A stretch of DNA of 64,000 nucleotides, from positions 100,764,893-100,828,892 of the forward strand of contig CM077594.1 of NCBI GenBank assembly GCA_039654915.1, read 5' to 3'. Below are positions 47,278 through 58,904 of the stretch, piece after piece; position 1 is the first letter of the stretch; every line of letters starts with the position of its first letter. Below the pieces are notes generated by a model. That model worked only from the letters and a program-made list of their open reading frames with translations, had not been told where the DNA came from and did no database searches. This DNA comes from Aquilaria yunnanensis. Lineage: Eukaryota > Streptophyta > Magnoliopsida > Malvales > Thymelaeaceae. The position numbers were made by a program, and so were the translations under genes.

Positions 47278-47526
47278 CTTCGAGGTTGTAACCAACTACG
47301 GTTTCTTCTTCTTCTTCGTCGGGGTTTTGAACTTTGAATCGCTTTATATCCAATTTGTTAGCGATTTTCTATGGTTGCCAAGTTTGACTATCAGCTGAAG
47401 CTTCTGGGTTTCAACAGAACAGGTTCCATCCTTCGGTTTTTAGGTTGGGTGAGAGTTCGATGAAGGAACCGTCTAGGAATGGGTGGGTGGCTCGCCGGCT
47501 AGAATCGGGAGGCGTGGAGGGCGTAC

Positions 47527-47627
47527 CTGGGATCGCGATTGAGCATGTCGTAGATCTCGATGTTCAAGGCCCAATCAGGGACGATCAGTATGTCGCTTGT
47601 GACTCTCTCCACCGTAGAGTTCACCAT
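47527..47627 (-). pseudogene. Orphan exon 1 of a TOM1-like (TOL) VHS-domain gene
   Basis: From ATG at 47627 the minus strand reads MVNSTVERVTSDILIVPDW, then ALNIEIYDMLNRDP, and meets a good donor CCCAG|GTACGC at 47527/47526. This matches the start of plant TOL proteins (MVN.xVERATSxxLIGPDWAxNxEICDMLNxDP), whose VHS domain takes part in early, ESCRT-0-like recognition of ubiquitinated cargo. The exon is open and the splice donor intact, but I find no exon 2 (family form AKDVVKGIKKRI) on the minus strand down to NMD3; the downstream side is filled by elements B and F2. I therefore call it an orphan or truncated copy, though a very distant exon 2 cannot be excluded. Confidence 0.8.
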
Positions 47628-47696
47628 CGTTGCTTCCCTCTGTCCATCGCCGGCAAGTCTTCCTCGGTTGCAGAGAACATTCTTCCTTCGGGCCGC

Positions 47697-48605
47697 TTAG
47701 CTTTCCACAGCCTGAGAGACATGGCAGCTGGACTCTGCTTCTAATTTTTATTTTTCTTTTGTTTCTTAATTCTGATGATCTCAAAATAAAATTATCTGAT
47801 CTTTTGTTTTGACCGGTTTAAGAGGAAGTGATAGAGAATTTAACTTAAAAGAGAAGAGAGAGGCTGAAATAGAATACATAAATAATTGTGAGTGACAATC
47901 TACATGCTATAGCCCTTTTTAACATTTGTGTCGAGGATTAGTATTAAAGTTTTAAAAAAACTATCTAATAATAATTTTTAATTTTTAATTTTTAATTTTT
48001 AATTTCAGCATTTTCATCTCGATCATTAAATAAATTATTTAAAATTTTAATATTAATGATAAAAATTATTCCTTAGCAGGGCCATTTTTGTGAAAAATGG
48101 AAGTTGACACCAACTTCCATTACGATTTTCATAAATTTTACATTCATACCTCTTAAAGTATCTGGGTTTAAAAGTTTTGGCCCATGATATATATTAGGAT
48201 AGGATGAAAAACACATCCCGTTTTCATCATGAGCTAGACAGTAACTACGGTTTTTAAATCCAGATTTTTTTAAGTGTTACTAAAGTAAGATTTATGGAAA
48301 TTACGATGGCAAGGGTCTATGAAGGTGCAAGTTAATGTCAACTTTCATCTGTTCTAAAAATATAGCACGCAGGTCGTTATTATTCGCAGCTTCTGTTTCA
48401 GCCTCTCGCCTCTCTCCTTGCGTTAAATTCTCGGACCACTTACTCCTTTGGGTCGAACGGCTCTGCTTAAACAGGTCAAAACAAAAGATCAGATAATTTT
48501 GTTTTGAGTTCACCAAAATTAAGAAACAAGAAAGAAATTAGAACCAGAGGTGACACAAGAGAATTCCCACCCACCTGCCATGTCTCTTAGGTTGTGCAAA
48601 GCTAT
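47697..48605. repeat. Head-to-head inverted duplication of the TOL-like 5' flank
   Basis: Bases 47697-47920 (minus orientation) and 48345-48605 (plus orientation) are diverged inverted copies. Shared blocks include caaaacaaaagatcagata, taagaaacaa(a/g)a and gctgccatgtctctcagg / cctgccatgtctcttagg. The plus-orientation copy stops short of the TOL start codon. The roughly 420 bp between them are AT-rich and contain a small palindrome, ggaagttg-acac-caacttcc, at about 48099. Confidence 0.75.
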
Positions 48606-50829
48606 GCTAGCTCAGGGTAAACTATACTGGGAAGCTACCTGGCAAATTATTTATCACTGGACTTGCTGTGATCTGAATTGTTTCTACTGACTCGACTTAA
48701 AGTTCGTAATTATACTATACTGAAGTGGGTTTTACTGTTTATAAACAGTAGAATCCATGTACCTCCCATTTTTTTTTTTTTGCTTTTTCCAACTTATGGT
48801 CAAACGCCTCTTTTGATCCTGAAATTTTTCACATCTGCCATAATGCTCTCCCACTTTAGCATTCTGTCGCCAGCTAGAGAGTAGACCATTTACTGACGGT
48901 GACCTGCTTGTCACATCATAAACACTGGGAAACATTACTAGATATAATAAACATTATAGAGACCCAACATTATTTTGTCTCTTTTTGTAATAGTCCGCCT
49001 GCCATTACAGTTTTGTTTTACTCTCCTACAGAATAGTCAAATCTCCTCTTTAGTCCCTGAATATAACATTCCTGCTTATAATGATCTCCAACTTTCATGA
49101 TCTGTCATAATTTTTTTTTCTTTTTACTAATAATTTTTTTTGTATATGCTAAAAGTCAAAGGTTTTTAAGGAGATGGTAAGAGGGCTATTTTAATCCCTG
49201 GTCGTAGGCGTGGCAAACTTTAGATACACGACATGAACTTTTAAGAAATAAAAATTTTGATGATATATTTAAATTCAAAATGATAAAACCTTAAATAAAA
49301 GTGAATAACATGCTTTTATTAACCATGTTAAATACCAAATTTTTTTTCTTTTGTGTGGTTTGACTCAGAGTTTTAATTATATAGGTTTGATTCAAAGTTC
49401 TAATTTGTTAAAACAAATGCACACTTTTCATAATGTATGAGCGCTTTACATAGATTTGATTTATAGTTTTGATTTGTTAAAATAAGTAAACAATTTATAT
49501 TATGCATAATTGCACAATTTTTTAAAGGTTTTATTTTATCATTAATTCATTAGTGAGCAAAAAATCTGAAAAACTTATGTATGTATATTATGCAATGTTA
49601 TCTTACACTGTGAACACCAGAAACTTTCTTTCTCTTAATAGTTTAATTAAATTGATTAATATAATTACTTTAATTATTTTTCATTTATTATCTTTAATAC
49701 TTTTTTGATACTATATAAATACATCTTCAGTTGACTACTCTATGTGCTTATAATTATTTATACTCAGATTTTACTTAATGTTAAGGTAAGTATTTACACT
49801 TTTACATTATTTCATCAATGACTTATATTGATTATATTACTGCTAACCTACATACTTTGCTCACTTCTAAAAGTCGTGGGATTTTTAATGTTTATGATTG
49901 AAGATGAACAATTTTTTTTCCCGTTTTCAAACACAATTAACTCTTCCTTAAGTTCGATTCCCTTTTCATAAGGTACTCACATTTTTTAGGGTCCATTTTG
50001 CAATTTCTCTAGTTTTAGGTTGTCTGGTTAAATGTCAATTTAATCTCTAAGCTTCTACCCTTTTCCATGTTCATCCATATTTTCCATTCATCTTTTATTT
50101 TGGTCCTCAAATTTAATAAATATTTAACTAGATTGTTTCTATTTATTCTCTTGATCACCAACATTTTTATTGTTTTTATGTACTATATTCTAAAGTAAAA
50201 CATTAGTTATCATAATTTATTTGTTTTTGTGTTAAGCCATTTTTGTACATTCATTAAATCAATTATTAAGCCTTTAATACCTAATATTTTTAAATTTTCA
50301 ATCTTGGTTCAAACTTGTTTTGTTGCTTTTTTTATTTTTATTTTTCAAAATAAAACTTTAATAATTATAATTTACATCATTCTAGCTATGGTTCTAATTG
50401 ATTCGGCTTTAATTAAATTTTTTATTTTATCTTTATTAAATTAATGGTTAAATTGTAAATTTATTAACATAAATTAAGCACAATTCTGTGTTTCAATCAT
50501 ATTATTTTTTATTCATGATTGCGTATTGTAGTATGAATTGTTTTCTATGGTTTAATAAAATAATTTGGTCTATAATTACTAAAATTGAAAGGAAATTTTT
50601 CTAAATAAATTTCTCATTAATATTAAAAATTAGAATTTAATTTGATAAAAGAGGAAAATTTTTAGTTATGTTATGTTTCTATTTACCTAATTTTAGTCAT
50701 TGTTAAAGTAGTTCGGCTTTAATCATTTTTTTTCATATTTTTTAATTATTTATTATTTAAATTTTTTGTACTAAATTTATTGTAAAAAATACCTACTACA
50801 TTGTGCGGGCAAGTGTATCTCGTTATGAC
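48606..50829. other. AT-rich spacer, probably old transposon debris
   Basis: Phrases such as 'ctctttagtccctgaatat' (49043) and 'tttaatctctaagcttct' (50039) resemble TIR arms, but no pairs could be matched. No exon is recognised. Confidence 0.4.
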
Positions 50830-50891
50830 TAAAGTTTTGAGCGATTTGCATGCAGTTGCTAGTAATGATGTGAAGATGACTGTGTTTTTCA

Positions 50892-50932
<41 letters not shown>

Positions 50933-51320
50933 TGAGATATATTTAGGTTGTTTAGGCCTCGTTATTCATGTAGTTTCTTCCTTACAAGCGAGCCAGTCAT
51001 TTAATTTATCTGTTCATCTAGGCTGTCGAAACCCACCTGTGAAACTAGATCTATCTCGTGCTTCAATTTGACGAATATCCATGTATGGAAAGAAAAGGCA
51101 CCAGCATTAATTGTGTTTTATCGTCAATTGTTCTTGGGCTTTCTTGAATCTTGCTTATGATCGAGCAGGCCATTTAAATGACTTGTTCATATTTATATAG
51201 ATCGGTCGGTCGAACTCATTTATGAAACTACAATATCTTTCCCTCCAATTTGAAGGATTTCATGGAGGAGCACTAGAAATTGTGTTTCATTAATTAGTAA
51301 TATTGTTCTCTGCCGTACGT
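50830..51320 (+). pseudogene. Duplicate of the VPS25 intron 2 segment
   Basis: In the same order as 18110-18490: gttgctagtaatg, ttaggttgtttagg..t.gttattcatgt, aaac.cacct.tgaaact, then tcatttatgaaact...ttgaaggatttcatgga and gcactagaa.ttgtgttt. No VPS25 exon is present. It could instead be a second copy of a dispersed repeat that also sits in the VPS25 intron. Confidence 0.7.
50894..50930. repeat. (TA)n microsatellite
   Basis: About 18 TA units in the VPS25-intron-like segment; the VPS25 intron itself lacks it. Confidence 0.95.
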
Positions 51321-51399
51321 GTTCTATGATTAGTTGAATACTTGTATTATTATCTCCACAACCCCAGCTTAATTCCAACAAAACAAAGCCTACGACCTT

Positions 51400-51575
51400 T
51401 AGCTAGAATAGATGATCCAATGTCAAGTTTGAACAATCTGCCTCCGCCCTGCCCCTGATACTAGAAACTTCCTTTTCATGAGAAAATTGCAGCAAGAGAA
51501 GAGCCCACTAGCTCAACCTGTAAACCGTCGCGTCTCGTCACCCCTCCTTCCAAATGCCAGCACAATTTGGCAATA
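51400..51575 (-). pseudogene. Unidentified coding-like fragment (copy 2)
   Basis: Relative of 8059-8286 in the same orientation (shared gatgatcca..., cttccttttcatg/cttccttttaatg, agcccattggctcaac / agcccactagctcaac, ccaaatgcca). Stops and small indels break the frame. Confidence 0.55.
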
Positions 51576-52015
51576 AACAAGCGGAGCAGCCTGCCCGATG
51601 GCCTTTTACATAACCATTCTAACTATATATTTATAAGGTACAAAATTATAAGGTATATGTAGGTTTTCTTGCACATTTTCTAACACTTGACTAATGACGT
51701 GAACAAATAGGATATATGTAGGTTTTGAAACCACCATTTGAAACGGCAACTTTTAGAAATGATCAAGGAGGTACTCGTTCTTTATCCTTTAGTTAAGTAT
51801 TTAAGTTCAATTAGAGGTTGATTCTATTAAAAAAAAAAATAAAGGGGTTGAAAACAAATCCGAATTTTAAATATCGATAAAAAATCATAAATTTGAATGC
51901 TAAAAAATCAGAAACTTGATTCAAAAAATAAACATAACATTTTAGTCAAAGAAAATTCAGTGATATTAAATAAAGGGTAAAAAGCTTATTGCGATACATA
52001 TATAAAATAAGTTAT
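51576..52015. other. AT-rich spacer
   Basis: A direct short repeat, taaggtatatgtaggtttt / aggatatatgtaggtttt, occurs at about 51648 and 51710. Nothing else is recognised. Confidence 0.45.
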
Positions 52016-52313
52016 CAGGGACAGATCTAAATTTTTTTTCCTGTGGGATTCATACATATATTTAATTTTTTATATATAACATAGTTATAGAATAAAAATA
52101 TAAAAAATTTAATTTAATTTCAGAATATTTATGAAAAGTAAATTTTAATTATTCATTTTCATAGCATTTAACTTATTTTTTTTTTAAATCAACGGAGTCA
52201 TTTGATAAATTTTTGTGGGATCCATTCAAAAACAGTTTAATATTTTTTTGAAGAAATTAAAAAGTTTTAGTAGGGCCTGCGGACCTGTTCCAGCACATGT
52301 AGATCTAGCCCCA
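52016..52313. mobile_element. hAT-like MITE, 298 bp, with TSD
   Basis: The left end CAGGGACAGATCTA pairs with the opposite-strand right end TGGGGCTAGATCTA. Flanks taagttat (52008-52015) and taagttac (52314-52321) form an 8-bp duplication with one mismatch. Same CAGGG class as the MITE at 56.6 kb. Confidence 0.85.
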
Positions 52314-52546
52314 TAAGTTACTTGATTCATCATATAGAGATAAATTGAATTTATGGTTCCTAACATTTAATTATTGTTTTATTCTCACCTTGAATTTATG
52401 GTTCCTAACTTTTAATTATTGTTTTATTCTCATCCAAAACCTAGAAGTTGGTTGTAGTACGTTCTTAATTAACCTACAAAAAATGTTACGTGTTTGTCAT
52501 TTTCTTGATGGAAAACATTAATTGTGATGAAAAGCACCACACCAGC

Positions 52547-53322
52547 CAAGGGTGAAAGTTTCGGGTTTCAAGGTCTAGTTTGGGTTGAAACTTGAAATAA
52601 ATGAACTCTCTCATAATCCAAAATATCAACTTGAACCGATCCAAAATGGATAGAGAACCCAAACCAACCCTAACCCGAAAATAAAGGGTTAAGGTTAGGA
52701 TTGATTATGATTTACCAAAAACTCCATCATCGACAACCATTTTCTTAGTAATGAAGGGTGGAGGATGACGCAAAAGGTTAGAGACAGACGACGAAGAGGA
52801 CAATGGCATGAAGGATGACGACGTGACAGACTGACGATGATGCGAAGGACAAATGACGATGAAATAGAGGAACAATGCGGAGGATAATGGTGCGACGAAC
52901 GAACAAGACGGAGGATAATGGATAGCTGCGTGAGGGCAATGAGGTGAAGCGAGGGAGGCGGTGCAAGGTAGAGGCAAGGCAACTCAGGTGAGGGAGAATG
53001 CGAGATTGAAGGTCATTTAAATAGGGTTAGGGAATCGGGTTGGGCTAGGGTTTTTTATTGGGTAAAGAGTTAATTTAAGGTTGGACTGAGATGGATTGAG
53101 TTAGAGATTGAAGGAGTTGGTGGCTTGGAGGTGGGCTAGGTTAGGGATTTTGGGTGGATTCAGGTTAGACCCAAGCCAACCCGCTTTTTCCTTCATTATA
53201 TTAGGTCGGGTTCAGGTCAAATTGACTTATGCATTTCATTCTTCCTAGTCAGACCCTAACCCAATATTTCAGATCGGGTTTTTGGTCGGACATTAGGTTA
53301 GGGTCATTGTCTTACACTGCTA
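52547..53322. mobile_element. hAT-like element C, 776 bp
   Basis: It begins CAAGGGTGAAAGTTTCGGG and ends ttgtcttacactgcta. Flanks acaccagc and acattagc differ only by two C-to-T changes, so an 8-bp duplication is likely. Subterminal telomere-like motifs (aaccctaacccg, gggttaagg) and a purine-rich middle match elements A and D. The minus-strand ORFs at 52695-52982 are composition artefacts. Confidence 0.75.
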
Positions 53323-54159
53323 ACATTAGCATGGAATTGTAGGGAAGATGACACTTTTTATACTTAGCTTTATTCTTTTTATCTTAAATGAGATGTTAAC
53401 TTCAGTTTCATACAATTATATTTTTCTTACCATAAAGTTTCTTATTTCAAACTTTTAAATGAAGATTGTTTAAGAACTAATAATCTATAATAAAAACTTA
53501 ATCATCCATCAGTAATCTTTTTAGACATTGTAATAAGTTTCAGAATAATTAATTGAATAATTATGTCATGAAATTTTTCCCAAGATTTCAAAGAAAACTA
53601 AAATTGTTAACTAAATCTCTTCCAAAAAATGGTTAAGCTAGAAAAAAAATAGAAAAACCATAATTTCAACCCCTGTAAACTTAATCTCTGCCTTGTGAAT
53701 GTTGAAACTTTTCATTTTTCAATCAAGCTGCCATCTCCATCTCTCATTTCCGAGCATTTATTAATGCTAAAAAGAGCATTTTTTAACTAGTTTTACCGTC
53801 CCATCATGACCCTTGTGAATACATATATAAGAAGTACAACTCCCAAGTTTGAAAAATTGAAGAATTTTTGTTCCAACGTATAACAGTAATTATTAGAAGC
53901 AGCAATTGAATATTGATGGTGGCAGTTTCGTGGAGCTTTCATGGGGGCCGGCAAGACCCGGGAAAGAAGAGGAAAACCGAAAACCGGATTAATTTAACTT
54001 TTTCAGTATAATCTTCCTCGTGATCTGAACGCACTAATCAAGCTGATCGGTAGTTAATTGCGGAAAGGAGAATGATTCTAAAGTTGTATATTTTTATCTT
54101 GGTTTCCACAAAAAGTATCTCCATAAATTAACTCACTGAAATCACGTGAATATATAAAA
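53323..54159. other. Spacer, possible promoter at the right end
   Basis: AT-rich to about 53880, then mixed. A TATA-like tatataaaat lies at 54151, upstream of a CT-rich leader-like stretch. Confidence 0.4.
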
Positions 54160-54180
54160 TACATACATACATACATACAT
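54160..54180. repeat. (CATA)n microsatellite
   Basis: Five tetranucleotide units directly after the TATA-like motif. Confidence 0.95.
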
Positions 54181-54244
54181 AAAAACCCCTACCCGCCCGT
54201 TTCAATACCTTCCCAGCCTCTCAAATCTTCTTTTTGAATCAACA

Positions 54245-54397
54245 ATGACTCACAATCCAAACTTGGTCAGTCGGTTTATTATCTTATTTCATCCGATCAC
54301 TCTTATTGCTAATGCTTTTTTGTGCATGTTTTTCCTTCTAGCAATCTATTTCATTCTAGAGACGAGTTTGTTGGTGAATATCGTGTACCATGGCTAG
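54245..54397 (+). CDS. Possible 50-residue hydrophobic small protein
   Basis: ATG in the context aacaATGa follows a CT-rich stretch like a plant leader, with a TATA-like box about 95 bp upstream. The 50 codons end in TAG. Residues about 11-38 (FIILFHPITLIANAFLCMFF and on) form one long hydrophobic segment, as in a single-pass membrane peptide. I recognise no family. It could equally be exon 1 of a larger gene (GTCAGT after codon 7 could be a donor) or a chance ORF. Low confidence. Confidence 0.25.
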   Translation: MTHNPNLVSRFIILFHPITLIANAFLCMFFLLAIYFILETSLLVNIVYHG

Positions 54398-55678
54398 ATT
54401 TGTAGTGGATTGTGATTCACAATTTTTTTTGTGGTAGTTTGGCTAAGCCTGAGGAAAATGACATGGGGTTTGTAGCAATGACAATCAATATCTGAATAAT
54501 GGGCGGGGTTTTTGTGTTGTTTTTTTATTCTATTTTTGTGTTTTTACTTTCTTTAGCATTTGTTAAAGTGTTATTTTTGAATCGTGGTACGTTAGTTCAA
54601 ATGTGTGTTGGGTCAAGTTAGTGTGTAGCTATGTTTAGTTAGTTCACTAGTTTGTTATTTGGTTTCTCTTGTCAGATCTATAGATATAAATATTAAAATT
54701 ACCCAAATTATTAGTGAAAGCTTTTTCCCAGTACAATATCTTCAAAATGCATTGCAAGATCTATAATTGAGCTAATTATCCTCTGTACCTTAGTATACTA
54801 TTTCACTTTTATTGTAGTTATCATTTCGCCTTCAGTTAGTGAGATGAATGATATTTCATAAAAAAAAAGTAAATGTATGAATGTGCCAAAATGTTGTATG
54901 ACATTTTGGCCCTTAAATTACAAGTTATTTTATTCTTTGAATGAGGTTTAAATTTCTCATTATTTATTTAATTAGAGTTATTGGTGTTGGGACTCTAAAA
55001 GGAAAAAAAAAAAACAAAGAAAAAAGAAAATGTAATCTATATGCCTTAATTTTTGGAACAAACTTCTCTTTGATTTCATATTATTATTAAACAATACCTT
55101 AAGCACAAGATTTTATAAATTTCATTGCGCTTTAACTTCAATGAAATAGTTTTATTAATACTTAGAAGTGCAATTTAATATTTTAGAAACATTCATACAT
55201 AAGTTTTTTATTTTTCTATTTAATTAGTGCATACATTAGTGTTGGTAATTAAAACTGAAAAGCAAAAGAAAAAAATTAACATTGTGCGTGATTTATCATT
55301 TATAGCGATGATGTTTTTAATCCATGAGTTGTCACTAAAGTAGAACTTTTGTAACAAATACACCCTTAAATTTATAATTTACATAAAAAATAATGATTTC
55401 AAAATATTTATTTATAAATGACAAGGCTTGACATTGAAGTATTTCATATACGTGTTCTTAGTGATTTATGTTTAATAAGATCATGGCATCAAAGAGCTCA
55501 TGACTCTTTTAAAAATAATTAAATTTTACATATTAAAACTATATTTTGACTCTAAAAATGAAAAAATTTTCTATAAAGATTTACATAATATTTTGGTTCA
55601 CAATCTCATTCATTATCTTACTCTTATAGCAAAGTATACCCTACTGCCACTATAATTAAAATTTTATTGCAAACATAT
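54398..55678. other. AT-rich spacer
   Basis: A poly-A run follows 'aatgatatttcat' at about 54863, which could be a fossil poly(A) end. Otherwise nothing is recognised. Confidence 0.4.
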
Positions 55679-56244
55679 ATGGGTGTTCACTTAGTTGGAT
55701 TAGTTTAGAACTGATTCAAATAAAAAAAATCTAATCTATTTTTATTTTTTATAAATTTGATTTAAACAATCTGAATTATGTATTAAAATTGATGTGAATC
55801 ACCCAAATTATAATTCAGTTTTTTTCTGTTTTTGTTTGAACCATTCAAATTACAATTCAATTTATCCAATTTTTATAATTTGATTCTTTGTTATTAAAAC
55901 TAAACACATGGTAATTGAAAAAAAAAATTATAACTTGGAAAATATGATAAAAATTGATAATATTTCATTTTATACCTAAAGCTAAATATTGATTAAAAAC
56001 ATAAAGTCCAAAATTAAACAAAAATAATCTTATGTATGTATGGTTGATAAGTATAATTATAAAATATATATTACATTTCGGGTTGTTTAGTTTTAAGCTT
56101 AGGAACCATTAACCTATATGATAATCAAATAAAAAATTTGATTTTAATCCAATATGAACCAGATAACCAAACCATTTTATCCAATCCAAAATCCAAATAA
56201 TCTATTTAGATTGTTCGGTTTTATCTAAATAATGAACACTCCTA
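55679..56244. mobile_element. hAT-like element, 566 bp, exact 8-bp TSD
   Basis: It begins TATGGGTGTTCAC and ends GAACACTCCTA (TIR TAxGxGTGTTCA). The flank caaacata is exact on both sides (55671-55678 and 56245-56252). No ORF; AT-rich with aattca.ttt repeats. Confidence 0.88.
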
Positions 56245-56557
56245 CAAACATACGGTTAGATCTATATTACTATTAAACAGGCACCTCAAAATACCAAAAA
56301 CTAAAATAGATAAAGTAAAATAAAATAAAATATTAAGCTACAAATCTTATTTCTCGTGACTCAGTTTTTTTTTATTTTTATGAAGCACTACTTTAGCCCA
56401 TCCATTCTATTCTATTTGATCAAGTATATAACATAACTTCTATTTGTGCAAAAGATCTATCAAATGGTAATTAATTAACTATTTTATTGAAACATCATTT
56501 TGAAGTGTTCAATATTGTTGAACCTTTTTACTCTTATTTAATTATATAATCCCCCTT

Positions 56558-56754
56558 CAGGGGTAGAGCTAGAAAATTTTTTAAGTGGGGACAAAAATTA
56601 TATATTAAAAATAGTGGAGGCAAATATACATATTTTACAGAATTTATGGGGTCAAAATGTTCAATTATTATAAATTTATATATAATATATGCAATTTTCC
56701 CAAAAGTGAGTAGGGGCAATTGGCCCCGCTCAATTGAATGTGGCACCGCCCCTG
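56558..56754. mobile_element. hAT-like MITE, 197 bp, exact 8-bp TSD
   Basis: It begins CAGGGGTAGAGCTAG and ends GTGGCACCGCCCCTG. The flank tccccctt is exact at 56550-56557 and 56755-56762. Too short to code. Confidence 0.92.
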
Positions 56755-56762
56755 TCCCCCTT

Positions 56763-58270
56763 TTGATGGACCTAATTATTTCATTTTTGCTTTCCATAGA
56801 ATTTTAATAGAACAAAGATGAAGAAATGAGAAAAACATTTATTAGTTATCACACAGACTCCTAATTTCCAAAAACAATGCCTTGATATTTTTAAAATATC
56901 CCAGTAACCTCCAACATTTCATCAATAAATATGCCTCAAACATAAAATTTAATTTATAAAAAATCATCAATTCTTCATATTGAAATTGAATATAATGATA
57001 CTTTTACAATGAACAAGCTATTCAATTAATTTTATTTAAATCAAAATAAAAAATTTAAAGATATGTTAACCTGATATTAGAAAAATATTTTTTGGTGTTT
57101 ATTGTTAAATATGGTGATTATTTTTTATAATGAATATAACCTCCTTTTTATTTTCCTAACTGACTTGACCATTGTATCCTCAAGTTATAAGTTACTTTCT
57201 TTCTAAATGAGAGCCAAGTTTGATCTTTGCAATTTAATTAGCTTAATATTAGTATTAGGGACACCATAATATTTTGTTTTTCAAATTGACTTGATCATTT
57301 AGAGAAACTAAAATTTGATATTGTCAAATTAACTGGAGTAATATTAGTACTTGGGAAACTATAGTAGAAAGGAAAATAAAATCATACATATGATTTGAAA
57401 AATTCATTATTTTCAGACAACTAACTACCTTAGATATTAAAGTAATTTATTGCAATAAGTATAAACATAAATTTTGTGGAGTCCTTAACCTTTAATTCAT
57501 TAGGATAGCTAATATATTTAAGATGAAACGTAAAAGAAAATTTTATGTAAGGTGCCCCTATGAAAATTATCCCAAATATAATCTTCAATTTGTTTGTTTT
57601 TTAATTTAGATAAGATATACTATTAAGATATACAATTAAAACTAGGAAAATCAATCTCCTTTAATATCATGACTTATGTGAACTAAATTTCATCCTAAAC
57701 TTTTGAATATTCTCTTTTTATTCTAAACCAATTAAAAAAATTTTAATTTGGTCCCCACTAGGTGTAGTTTGTTAGCCCGACCATGAGTTGTTATCTAATA
57801 GGCGCAAACATTGTGCATAACAACTATTTCATATATTTAAAAAATTGATAATGCAAAATTTTCTTTAATTTTAAAAAGATTATTTCCTAGTTCAAATTTA
57901 TTATAGAGAAATTATCAAATAGTTTAAAACAATTTAAAAGTTTGATATTACATAGATACAATTACTCTAAGTTAATAGATTTCATCCAATCAGGGATTAA
58001 TAAGGAATGTTTTAAAAATTTAGAACTAAAATAGAATACTTAATAGGCTAAGAATGACAATGAAGGATAAATTAAAGGTATACAAAATTTACGACATTCT
58101 TCATATTACCAAAAAAATTTTTAACCTATATAAAATATAGTAATATATATTTTATTTCAAATAAAAACTAAAGGTATATTTAACATTAATTTTTGTTTTT
58201 TATATCTATGGTGTGGATTTTATTTTATTTTTATCAATGTTAGTTTCTGTTGTTTATGCTTATTGTCTTT
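56763..58270. other. AT-rich spacer
   Basis: No exon or paired TIR is recognised. Motifs such as 'tttggtccccactag' (57741) hint at old TIR-element debris. Confidence 0.4.
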
Positions 58271-58860
58271 TTGGACAAATTAATTTTGAAATATATTATA
58301 TTTTTATATTTTTATAAATTTTTAATTCAAAATTAATATCATTTGAAAGATAATGTTATGTAGTTTAATATCTATGGAATATCTTTTTTTTATATTGTGA
58401 TAAAATTTTTATTTATTTTTTCTTGGGTTGAGTAAGTAAAAAATTCATAAAAATTTAATTACATTACAAAAATATTATTTAGTGGACTATTATACCTATA
58501 TACTCATTCTGTCTCACAAATCTTGAATCCTTTACTATTCACAGCAATTAATTCGTGATTTTCTTTCTTTCAAAATTTCTTATAGAAATATAAAATTTTT
58601 ATATGAAAATGGTACCTTAAAGACTTTAATTTATAAATATAATTTTTAACAATTTTTTATAATTCAAATTAATATGAATATATTTAAGTTAAATTTTAGT
58701 AAAAAAAAGTAAAAACATCATCATTTACAAAATGGAGCGAGTAGTACTTTCTTTAAGTGACATTGGCTCCAGACCAAAAATCTTTAAAAATGAAAAATAA
58801 ATTGTTTTGAATTAATCCAACTTAAGTTTAAACAAAATGAACCTCAATACAAAAAAAGGT
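58271..58860. mobile_element. Family G MITE, copy 2, split by a Stowaway-like MITE
   Basis: The left half (58271-58500) has the family G phrases 'aatatcatttgaaagataatgttatg' in degenerate form, 'aaaaaattcataaaaattta' and 'agtggactattat'. The sequence after the Stowaway-like element (tagtactttctttaagtgacattgg) plausibly continues the right arm. Outer edges are approximate. Confidence 0.4.
58503..58741. mobile_element. Stowaway-like (Tc1/mariner) MITE, 239 bp
   Basis: The left end CTCATTCTGTCTCAC and the opposite-strand right end CTCGCTCCATTTTG follow the Stowaway CTCCCTCCGTCYCA pattern. It is flanked by TA on both sides. Confidence 0.75.
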
Positions 58861-58904
58861 GTTGATGTGTGGGACCAGAAATGGATGTGGGGCACTCTAA
58901 CATT

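Noticed and set aside
47445..47744. 99-codon plus-strand ORF
   Set aside because: Antisense shadow of the TOL-like exon 1 and its leader.
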